Positions 1-5,039 of a stretch of DNA of 12,867 bases are shown here, piece by piece. The stretch is from the NCBI GenBank assembly GCA_002358555.1, contig DEPC01000206.1, positions 1 through 12,867 of the forward strand, in the 5' to 3' direction. Positions within the stretch are counted from its first letter, which is position 1; every line of letters begins with the position of its first letter. Position numbers and translations under genes: made by a program. The notes beneath the pieces are model-generated. The model saw only the letters and a program-made list of their open reading frames with translations, did not search any database and was not told the DNA's origin. Origin of the DNA: Hungatella sp. UBA3402. Lineage in GTDB: Bacteria; Bacillota; Clostridia; Lachnospirales; Lachnospiraceae.

Positions 1-884
1 ACAGGATTTTCGTCTCCTTCATAGATGGCATCGATTTTATTGGCCGCAATTACTTGAGGACGGTGTTCTAATTCTGGATTATAAGCCTTCAACTCTTTAT
101 TGATAGCTCGAATATCTTCCACTGGGTCTCGGCCTTCTGTAGAAGCGGCATCTACCACATGGATAAGCACCTTTGTCCGTTCAATATGGCGTAAAAAATC
201 ATACCCCAGCCCCACTCCTTCAGAGGCACCTTCAATTAGGCCAGGAATATCAGCCATTACAAATCCAGCTCCATCTTCCAAATCTACAACCCCAAGATGA
301 GGGTCTAATGTAGTAAAATGGTAATTGGCAATCTTAGGTCTCGCATTGCTGACATGAGACAATAATGTGGATTTTCCTACATTAGGAAATCCGACAAGCC
401 CTACATCGGCAATCACCTTAAGTTCTAACATTACCCATAGTTCCTGTCCTTCTTGACCTGGCTGGGCATATTTGGGAGCCTGCATAGTAGCTGTAGCATA
501 ATGCATATTACCTTGCCCACCTTTGCCACCCTTTAGAATAACCTCCCGTCGGTTTTCCCCAGACATATCAGCAATCACTTTTCCACTTTCAAATTCTTTG
601 ATTATTGTTCCTTCTGGAACTTTAATCACTAGATTTTTAGCACTGGCTCCATGACAGCGTTTTTTTTCTCCAGGTTCCCCGTTTTTAGCAATATATTTTC
701 GGACCTGCCTAAAATCAACCAAAGTGTTTAAACCATCATCAACTTCAAAGATAATATCGCCGCCTTTGCCACCATCTCCACCATCTGGACCGCCGCTGGG
801 AACATACAATTCTCGTCGGAAGCTGACATGACCGTCTCCACCTCTGCCTGATTTTATAAATATCTTTGCACGATCTGCAAACAT
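1..884 (-). CDS. obg: Obg family GTPase (CgtA), C-terminus cut by window edge
   Basis: Essential ribosome-associated GTPase acting in large-subunit maturation, and linked to stress and sporulation control in Firmicutes. The first 294 residues are visible. The glycine-rich Obg fold comes first (GRGGDGHVSF at 13-22, then a GGPDGGDGGKGG stretch near 31-42). The G domain follows, with G1 GFPNVGKS at 165-172, switch I threonines at 191-192, G3 DIPG at 212-215 and G4 NKID at 282-285. The remainder of the G domain and any C-terminal domain lie beyond base 1. The ATG at 882-884 begins the canonical MFADRAKIFI N-terminus; an AGAAAGG sequence lies upstream at a rather long spacing. It is the last visible gene of rplU-prp-rpmA-obg, the usual Firmicutes order, and is separated from rpmA by 142 bp holding two hairpins. 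No missing motif is seen in the visible part. Confidence 0.97.
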   Translation of the reverse strand, partial: MFADRAKIFIKSGRGGDGHVSFRRELYVPSGGPDGGDGGKGGDIIFEVDDGLNTLVDFRQVRKYIAKNGEPGEKKRCHGASAKNLVIKVPEGTIIKEFESGKVIADMSGENRREVILKGGKGGQGNMHYATATMQAPKYAQPGQEGQELWVMLELKVIADVGLVGFPNVGKSTLLSHVSNARPKIANYHFTTLDPHLGVVDLEDGAGFVMADIPGLIEGASEGVGLGYDFLRHIERTKVLIHVVDAASTEGRDPVEDIRAINKELKAYNPELEHRPQVIAANKIDAIYEGDENP

Positions 885-930
885 TGTTCACCGTTACCTT
901 TCTAAAACTTTCATGTAGCTTCGGATATTG

Positions 931-956
931 CATCAGTCACCCTGTGAAAGCTGATG
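931..956 (-). other. Small hairpin in the obg leader
   Basis: On the minus strand CATCAG and TCAC pair with GTGA and CTGATG, leaving a three-base CTT bulge and an AGG loop. It lies about 47 bases upstream of the obg start and has no following T-run, so it is not a terminator. It may shape the rpmA-obg intergenic RNA. The function is unknown. Confidence 0.4.
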
Positions 957-990
957 ATTCCTCACTTTTAGCATTTGACTGATACGGAAA

Positions 991-1021
991 ATGGCTTCAT
1001 ACATCATAAGTATGAAGCCAT
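991..1021 (-). terminator. Hairpin between rpmA and obg, weak terminator or processing site
   Basis: A perfect 12-bp inverted repeat (ATGGCTTCATAC / GTATGAAGCCAT) with a 7-base loop begins six bases after the rpmA stop. On the minus strand it is followed only by a short TTTT-then-CC stretch, so termination would be partial. Because obg follows on the same strand without an obvious promoter, it may attenuate obg relative to the ribosomal proteins, or act as an mRNA end or processing site. Confidence 0.6.
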
Positions 1022-1026
1022 CCAAA

Positions 1027-1320
1027 TTACTCATTGATTGTTCTTGGATAAACAGAAACCTGCTTTTTGTCTCTGCCCTTTCTCTCAAATCTTACAACGC
1101 CATCTACTCTGGCATATAATGTGTCGTCACCGCCGCGTCCTACATTAATACCTGGATGAATCTTAGTGCCGCGCTGTCTATAGAGAATATTGCCAGCAAG
1201 TACAAACTGTCCATCAGCTCTCTTAGCACCAAGTCTCTTGGACTCGGAATCTCTACCGTTTTTGGTAGAACCAACACCCTTTTTATGAGCGAATAACTGA
1301 AGGTTCATCTTAAACATCAT
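1027..1320 (-). CDS. rpmA: 50S ribosomal protein L27 with Prp-cleavable N-terminus
   Basis: Large-subunit protein whose mature N-terminus reaches towards the peptidyl-transferase centre. The 97-residue product carries the Firmicutes-type extension ending in NLQLFA immediately before the universal HKKGVGSTKNGRDSESKRLG segment. In this lineage Prp protease removes the extension after the LQLFA motif. The first ATG (1318-1320) directly abuts the TAA of prp, and its AAGGAGGTG ribosome binding site lies inside the last codons of prp. Two further in-frame ATGs at codons 2 and 5 are possible starts, the second (codon 2) also at good spacing. The rest (GNILYRQRGTKIHPG, RVDGVVRFERKGRDKKQVSVYP) is standard L27. 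It is cotranscribed with rplU and prp and followed by a hairpin. Confidence 0.98.
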   Translation of the reverse strand: MMFKMNLQLFAHKKGVGSTKNGRDSESKRLGAKRADGQFVLAGNILYRQRGTKIHPGINVGRGGDDTLYARVDGVVRFERKGRDKKQVSVYPRTINE

Positions 1321-1659
1321 TTACACCTCCTTAAATCGTATTTTAATATATGGTTCTCCGTATTCCTCCTCAATATTCAAAAGACCAAACACCAAGGAGT
1401 TTATAAGAAGTTTTGATTGTGAACTAATCTGGCTAGTAAAACGAAAGGAAAACTTTCCTGTTTCTTCGTCTTCTTCTGCCTCAAAGGTATCTTCCGTGAA
1501 ATATTCCACGGAATTAGCCATATTAAGAACCAAAGCGGAAACTGCAGAACAGACAAGCTCCTGGCCCTCTTGATGGTTGTCCGCAAGTCCAGCATGTCCT
1601 AACATGTCAATACCAACATACCGATGTTCCAAATCTGTCAATACTATGGTATCAATCAT
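1321..1659 (-). CDS. prp: Ribosomal-processing cysteine protease Prp (YsxB family)
   Basis: Cysteine protease that cleaves the N-terminal extension of L27; it is always found between rplU and rpmA in Firmicutes. The 112 residues show the catalytic histidine in GHAG (His22) and the catalytic cysteine in VCSAVSALV (Cys37). The spacing between them is about three residues longer than I recall for the usual GHAGxxxxGxDIVC pattern; here the loop reads LADNHQEGQEL. The ATG lies two bases after the TAG stop of rplU and has no recognisable ribosome binding site, so translation is probably coupled to rplU and kept below that of the two ribosomal proteins. The TAA stop abuts the rpmA ATG in the same frame. 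Length agrees with the family. Confidence 0.95.
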   Translation of the reverse strand: MIDTIVLTDLEHRYVGIDMLGHAGLADNHQEGQELVCSAVSALVLNMANSVEYFTEDTFEAEEDEETGKFSFRFTSQISSQSKLLINSLVFGLLNIEEEYGEPYIKIRFKEV

Positions 1660-1661
1660 AA

Positions 1662-1970
1662 CTAAGCATTGATTTTATCAATCTTAACCTGAGTAAAGAG
1701 CTGTCTGTGACCATTCTTTTTATGGTATCCAGTTTTTCTCTTATACTTATATACGATTACTTTTTTGCCTTTGCCCTCTTTTACAACGGTTGCACTTACA
1801 GTTGCTCCCTTTACAGTGGGACATCCAATGGATAACTCTCCGTTATTTACTGCAAGCACCTGGTCAAAGGTAACTGTTTCGCCGGCCTCAACACCAAGCT
1901 TTTCAATCTTAATGATATCGCCTTCTGCGACCTTATACTGCTTACCACCTGTTGCAATAATCGCGTACAT
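1662..1970 (-). CDS. rplU: 50S ribosomal protein L21
   Basis: Large-subunit 23S rRNA-binding protein, 102 residues, which is the normal length. The sequence MYAIIATGGKQYKVAEGD at the N-terminus and the C-terminal YKRKTGYHKKNGHRQ are the family signatures. The start at 1968-1970 is chosen over an in-frame upstream ATG (codon at 2000) because AGGAGGTG sits five bases before it and because L21 proteins begin MYAII. First gene of rplU-prp-rpmA-obg, preceded by a strong promoter and a structured leader of about 85 bases, consistent with autoregulation by L21. Confidence 0.98.
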   Translation of the reverse strand: MYAIIATGGKQYKVAEGDIIKIEKLGVEAGETVTFDQVLAVNNGELSIGCPTVKGATVSATVVKEGKGKKVIVYKYKRKTGYHKKNGHRQLFTQVKIDKINA

Positions 1971-2055
1971 ATGGCACCTCCTATTATCATTACTCGCCAA
2001 CTGTGGTGTTCTATGAAACTATATAGAAACTTTTAAACCTCATTGTGCGGCATAC
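1971..2055 (-). ncRNA. Probable L21 leader (autoregulatory 5' UTR)
   Basis: From the predicted start near 2055 to the rplU ATG the RNA is about 85 bases. A hairpin is visible (GTTTCTAT near 2023-2030 pairing with ATAGAAC at 2008-2014). A TGCC near the 5' end can pair with the GGCG close to the ribosome binding site, giving a closing stem around it. Firmicutes rplU operons commonly carry an L21-binding leader, and position, size and fold fit. I assign it from context and visible pairing, not from a covariance model. Confidence 0.5.
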
Positions 2056-2061
2056 TCAAAT

Positions 2062-2090
2062 ATGATAACATTTTCTTCCTATATTGTCAA
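2062..2090 (-). promoter_or_regulatory. Sigma-A promoter of the rplU operon
   Basis: Minus-strand TTGACA (2085-2090), exactly 17 bases, then TATCAT (2062-2067). This is a perfect -35 and a -10 one base from consensus, located between the yccF stop and rplU. The predicted start is near 2055. Confidence 0.85.
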
Positions 2091-2104
2091 CCAAAATTTG
2101 AGAA

Positions 2105-2464
2105 TTAGTATATTTCTGTTCCAAATGGCATCAAAGCTAATTTAGCAAGTTTTAAATGTTGTAATCCAAAAGGAATTCCTATAATGGTAATGCACAAAAC
2201 TAATGCAAGAAAAACATGTTCTATCGCTAGAGGTAAGCCTGATGCAAGAAGCCAAATAATATTAAATAGAAAAGAACCTACACCTCCTCCATACTGGACA
2301 TCTTTCCCAAAAGGGAAACAAGTAAGACCAGCAATCTTAAAACATTGTATTCCTACAGGAATTCCTATAATGGAAATACACCAAAGACATCCTACCAAGA
2401 ACCAGCTAAATGCACTTAATGCACCACCAAAAATAAACCATAATAGATTTCCAAGACATCCCAT
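2105..2464 (-). CDS. yccF: YccF family (DUF307) membrane protein
   Basis: Small integral membrane protein of unknown function. The 119 residues contain two copies of the YccF unit. Copy 1 is around residues 4-56 and ends IIGIPVGIQCFKIA...FPFGKDV. Copy 2 is around 64-117 and ends IIGIPFGLQHLKLA...MPFGTEI. Hydrophobic segments precede each IIGIP motif, so about four membrane passes are likely. The duplication is visible in DNA too: a 17-bp sequence coding for the IIGIP motif occurs at 2171-2187 and 2357-2373. The ATG at 2462-2464 has AGGAGGA upstream. It lies 55 bp downstream of the uncharacterised gene at 2520-2942 and is probably transcribed from the same riboswitch-controlled promoter. No terminator is visible after it before the rplU promoter. 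The family is recognised confidently; any role in metal handling is inference from the leader RNA. Confidence 0.9.
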   Translation of the reverse strand: MGCLGNLLWFIFGGALSAFSWFLVGCLWCISIIGIPVGIQCFKIAGLTCFPFGKDVQYGGGVGSFLFNIIWLLASGLPLAIEHVFLALVLCITIIGIPFGLQHLKLAKLALMPFGTEIY

Positions 2465-2519
2465 AAAATTTCCTCCTAAAACATAAATAAGAAAATATCA
2501 AAAATGCTATACAACTATT

Positions 2520-2942
2520 TTACCTATATGCTTTTAACTCTCTCAATAGTGACTCAACCCTTATAATAGCTTCATTGATTTTATCTTTAGCATCTGATAT
2601 TTTTGTCTGTACCATATAATCTGCAATAAATCCATCAAAGAAAAAATCTGCAAATGAAAGAAAACTACCTATATCAATTTCCAGAGCTGTAAAATCAGGG
2701 ATATCTTTCAGTTCTCTCTGAAAAACTCTCAAGCTGTCTTTTGCCTCTCTTAGATAAGAAGAAGCATCATTGATTTTAGAATGTTTTACCATATTGGTGA
2801 TAAGTCCACCTCCCAATATATCAAGAATTCCCCAGTTTTTTGCACTTGATAACTTTTCCTGAGCTAACCTAAGACTTATAAGAGCTTTATCTCCAGCTCG
2901 GATTGCTTCGTCAATTTCTTGCCTTCTTATTTTGTCTGTCAT
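2520..2942 (-). CDS. Uncharacterised internally repeated helical protein behind a candidate Mn2+ riboswitch
   Basis: I do not recognise a named family. The 140-residue protein is charged and strongly helical in pattern, with an amphipathic N-terminus (EIDEAIRAGDKALISLRLAQ). It is built from two related halves offset by 58 residues without gaps: GLITNMVKHSKINDA (46-60) aligns with GFIADYMVQTKISDA (104-118), and each is followed by a helix ending in REL. The hydrophobic stretches ILDILGGGLI and FADFFFDGFI precede the repeated motif and could contact the membrane or pack together. The start at 2940-2942 is chosen because GAGGAG precedes it at good spacing; a further in-frame ATG 13 codons upstream (2981) has no such site and overlaps leader RNA. 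It is the first gene after the riboswitch and terminator and is followed by yccF. Confidence 0.8.
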   Translation of the reverse strand: MTDKIRRQEIDEAIRAGDKALISLRLAQEKLSSAKNWGILDILGGGLITNMVKHSKINDASSYLREAKDSLRVFQRELKDIPDFTALEIDIGSFLSFADFFFDGFIADYMVQTKISDAKDKINEAIIRVESLLRELKAYR

Positions 2943-2990
2943 AATAATTCTCCTCTCTTTGTCTGCTGGCGTAGTGCGCATCCCAGAGGG

Positions 2991-3027
2991 TTTTGCTTTA
3001 TAGGACGCAATTTCCTATAAAGCAAAA
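2991..3027. repeat. 37-bp palindrome overlapping the riboswitch terminator T-run
   Basis: Perfect 15-bp arms TTTTGCTTTATAGGA (2991-3005) and TCCTATAAAGCAAAA (3013-3027) flank a 7-base spacer. In the minus-strand RNA the first arm begins inside the T-run of the terminator, so the second hairpin can only form in read-through transcripts. Neither strand has a T-run after the second arm, so it is not itself a classical terminator. It could be a dispersed repeat, an RNA-stabilising structure, or part of the switch. Confidence 0.8.
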
Positions 3028-3065
3028 AAGACTTTTACCATGACAACTGCCACAATAAAAGTCTT
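3024..3065 (-). terminator. Intrinsic terminator, expression platform of the leader RNA
   Basis: On the minus strand AAGACTTTTA (3056-3065) pairs perfectly with TAAAAGTCTT (3028-3037) across an 18-base loop, and T's continue to 3024 (six in a row at 3024-3029). The upstream arm is the same sequence that would form the 3' side of aptamer helix P1. Pairing in P1 would therefore abolish the terminator and allow expression, as expected for an ON switch. It would also stop transcripts coming from the NlpC/P60 gene. Confidence 0.8.
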
Positions 3066-3166
3066 GCTTTCTCATTTGATACGGATGCCTTTTTATTTAG
3101 CATCGAACGACGGTTTCAAACCCATCCACATAAAATCTCTGTAGACGTTTCGCTACTCCCTTTCAT
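3055..3166 (-). ncRNA. Candidate yybP-ykoY (Mn2+) riboswitch aptamer
   Basis: The leader RNA opens with AAAGGGAGTAGCG and closes with AAAGCAAGACTTTT, the two ends typical of yybP-ykoY elements (AAAGGGGAGUAGCG ... AGCAAGACCUUU in the Lactococcus element as I recall it). P1 is a 7-bp helix of ATGAAAG (3160-3166) with CTTTTAT (3055-3061), including one G-U pair. A P2 hairpin GTAG...CTAC follows at 3141-3156. Further along, a hairpin (GATGC ... GCATC) is flanked by GTCGTTC on its 5' side and CCG on its 3' side, matching the remembered UUCG-stem-CCGG arrangement of the metal-binding region. The predicted transcription start is only about six bases before P1. Class known: it senses Mn2+ and usually turns on exporters. 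Here it precedes an unknown protein and YccF. The assignment is by eye, not by a covariance model. Confidence 0.75.
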
Positions 3167-3178
3167 TTGCTTGTTAAT

Positions 3179-3207
3179 AATATAACACTTTAAAAAGAAA
3201 TTGTCAA
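3179..3207 (-). promoter_or_regulatory. Sigma-A promoter of the riboswitch-unknown-yccF unit
   Basis: Minus-strand TTGACA (3202-3207), 17 bases, then TATATT (3179-3184). It starts six bases downstream of the NlpC/P60 stop codon. The predicted start is near 3172, just ahead of the aptamer. Confidence 0.85.
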
Positions 3208-3212
3208 GAGGA

Positions 3213-4256
3213 TTAGTCTCCTAATACATTGACAATCTTTACTGGATTCCGATAGTATATATCGGAGGTTGTAATTCCTACTCGTTCATTGGAAGCATGG
3301 ACAACCCTTCCATCTCCCATATAGATAGCTACATGATTTACTGTTCCATCACTGCTATAAAACACCAAATCTCCTGGTCTAGCCTCATCGATTGAGACTG
3401 CCTGTCCTTGAGCAGATTGAGCTACTGCTGTGCGATTAAGATAAACACCCGCAGTATGACCTAATATGTATCTTGTAAAACCTGAACAGTCCACCCCTGT
3501 ATGAGGGTCATTGCCACCATAGACATAACGGTTTCCAACAAACTGGAGAGCAGTAGAAACGATGGTTTGTCTCAATGCTTTTCTTCTAGCTATCTCTGCA
3601 GCTTCTGCTTCCTTTTTTGCTTCAATCGTATTGATATAATGGTCATATTGACCCGACATCTGTGTAAGACTGTCTTGAAGATAACTCAATTCTGATTGAA
3701 TAGAATGGAAACTCATGGAACGTTCTGTCCTGCTAATCGTAGGGATAACACCTGTAATCGGAACATCACTCTCTGATGTCTGACTGCTTGTTTCATCTTC
3801 CTCTGTAGTACTTTCCTCCATTGATACTTCATCTTGAAGCCCCAATTCCTCACGAATCTGGTTTTCCCTCTCCACCAGTTCTTTTAAGTCATCAATCGTA
3901 TCTTTTGTTCTCTGTTCTAACTCCTTGAGTTCCTGTTCTTGGGCTATTCTGGCTTGTTTTAGAATTTCATTTTCATCATCTGCAATCTGTTTTTGTGCTG
4001 CCAAATGTTCCCATTCTCGTTCTAAATTTTCCTTCTCTAATTCAAGTTGTTCTTTCTCTAATTGAACCTCCTTTAGTTGAACCCGAGAACCAGCAAAAAA
4101 TAGGCAAGTGCCTGAAAGAGCCAAAATTCCTGAAAAAAACAGTCCGAATGTCCAGACAGGAGTTTTAAAATGGATAGGCTTCTTTTGGGAGTGAGGAAGT
4201 AGCATTACCGTATAGTTGAGTGAAAATCGCTCCCTTTTTGATCGCTTTCGCTTCAT
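3213..4256 (-). CDS. Membrane-anchored coiled-coil NlpC/P60 peptidoglycan endopeptidase
   Basis: Probable cell-wall hydrolase acting on stem peptides outside the membrane. The 347 residues begin with a basic cytoplasmic tail (MKRKRSKRERF), followed by one membrane segment at about 34-56. A long Glu/Lys coiled coil runs from 58 to about 138, then a Ser/Thr/Glu-rich linker (about 143-180), a second helical stretch (about 185-228) and a C-terminal NlpC/P60 domain (about 230-347). Catalytic residues are visible: Cys257 in VDCSGF, His308 in NHVAIYMG and a third polar residue His320 in VVHASN. The ATG follows AAGGAGA at a long spacing of about 11 bases and lies 35 bp after the bactofilin stop, so the two are likely cotranscribed. 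Bactofilins often pair with M23 peptidases; here the catalytic domain is NlpC/P60, while the anchor and coiled coil resemble those partners. Confidence 0.92.
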   Translation of the reverse strand: MKRKRSKRERFSLNYTVMLLPHSQKKPIHFKTPVWTFGLFFSGILALSGTCLFFAGSRVQLKEVQLEKEQLELEKENLEREWEHLAAQKQIADDENEILKQARIAQEQELKELEQRTKDTIDDLKELVERENQIREELGLQDEVSMEESTTEEDETSSQTSESDVPITGVIPTISRTERSMSFHSIQSELSYLQDSLTQMSGQYDHYINTIEAKKEAEAAEIARRKALRQTIVSTALQFVGNRYVYGGNDPHTGVDCSGFTRYILGHTAGVYLNRTAVAQSAQGQAVSIDEARPGDLVFYSSDGTVNHVAIYMGDGRVVHASNERVGITTSDIYYRNPVKIVNVLGD

Positions 4257-4291
4257 AAATAAAACCGTTCTCCTTTTGTGTTACAGAAAAA

Positions 4292-4774
4292 TTAAGCCAT
4301 ATCGTTTTCTCGTTTCTCCTGATTGCCTTTATCTGGCTTTTCATTTTTGGAATTTTCTGCAGGAGTATGTACATTAGAACCTTCTGTATTCTTACTTTCA
4401 GCATTTTTATCTTCCAGAATTTCCATGTTAGAAGTTCCTTTAAATGCCGCACCTTCATCAATTACAAGGGTCTTTGTGGTTACACTGCCGACAACACGTC
4501 CTGTGCTGGTCAGCTCAATCTTCTCTTGGGCTATAAGGTTACCATATACAATTCCGGCTACAAGAATCTCAACTGCTGATATATCGCCCTTTACAGTACC
4601 GCTTTCTCCTACAATAATAGAGCGCTCGGATAAAACTTTTCCTACCAAGGTACCATCTATCCTAGCAGATTCAGAAGCAGTAAGGATACCTTCAATCTTG
4701 GTGTTGCTTCCGATAATGGTGTTGATCATACTTGTATTGATGGTAGTATTATCTTTCTTTTTTAAACCAAACAT
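4292..4774 (-). CDS. Bactofilin (polymer-forming cytoskeletal protein)
   Basis: Self-assembling beta-helical scaffold protein used to localise envelope enzymes. The 160 residues have a short basic N-terminus (MFGLKKKDN) that could touch the membrane. The bactofilin core (about 20-120) shows the signature run beginning NTIIGSNTKIEG and then periodic short beta rungs (ARIDGTLVGKV, GTVKGDI, GIVYGNLIA, GRVVGSVTT). A charged, disordered tail rich in Asn, Lys and Glu follows. The start at 4772-4774 is preferred because GGGAG lies eight bases upstream; an in-frame ATG eight codons earlier has no such site. It is followed after 35 bp by the membrane-anchored NlpC/P60 peptidase, which suggests that the bactofilin positions that hydrolase for cell-shape or sporulation-linked wall remodelling. 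Confidence 0.93.
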   Translation of the reverse strand: MFGLKKKDNTTINTSMINTIIGSNTKIEGILTASESARIDGTLVGKVLSERSIIVGESGTVKGDISAVEILVAGIVYGNLIAQEKIELTSTGRVVGSVTTKTLVIDEGAAFKGTSNMEILEDKNAESKNTEGSNVHTPAENSKNEKPDKGNQEKRENDMA

Positions 4775-4837
4775 GATTATCTCTCCCTTATATACCAATC
4801 ATGAATCAAAGGCCCACATTAAGATGCTGCCCCGTCT

Positions 4838-4866
4838 ATAATAATATATTTAGAAAAAAAAAACAA
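4838..4866 (-). promoter_or_regulatory. Probable promoter of bactofilin-NlpC/P60
   Basis: Minus-strand TTGTTT (4861-4866), 17 bases including a run of T's, then TATTAT (4838-4843). The region is very AT-rich, so chance matches are possible. The upstream A/T tract and position about 65 bp before the bactofilin start support it. Confidence 0.55.
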
Positions 4867-4954
4867 TAGTATTTGAGAATTTTGTAAAAAGCGATATTAT
4901 CTGTATCTCAAAAAATACAGAAAACATAAAGTTTAAGCATGGTATAAGTGTTAC

Positions 4955-4963
4955 TGTTATGAT
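4955..4963 (+). promoter_or_regulatory. Possible extended -10 element for the GltD-like gene
   Basis: TG-T-TATGAT is a good extended -10 about 77 bp upstream of the ATG at 5040, without a convincing -35. A small hairpin, AAAGG / CCTTT with a 7-base loop, lies between it and the gene (near 4980-4996). The function is unproven. Confidence 0.4.
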
Positions 4964-5039
4964 AAACTGGATATATCTAAAGGTGATATGCCTTTTAATA
5001 AGATACATTCCAGGTAAATTCTGAAAGAGAGGTTTATTT

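Noticed and set aside
745..933. Minus-strand 62-codon frame overlapping the obg start
   Set aside because: The frame overlaps obg in another phase and its translation is low-complexity Arg/Trp-rich sequence from the glycine-rich Obg codons. It has no ribosome binding site or conserved look.
2171..2373. 17-bp direct repeat in yccF as a recombination or attachment site
   Set aside because: Both copies code for the same IIGIP motif of the duplicated YccF unit, so protein-level duplication explains the match.
2943..2981. Thirteen-codon N-terminal extension of the uncharacterised gene
   Set aside because: The frame is open to an ATG at 2981, but there is no ribosome binding site there, while GAGGAG precedes the ATG at 2942 and the extension falls in leader RNA.
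4165..4461. 98-codon minus-strand frame across the bactofilin/NlpC-P60 junction
   Set aside because: It overlaps both real genes in another phase, and its translation is a Lys/Ile-rich shadow without a domain.
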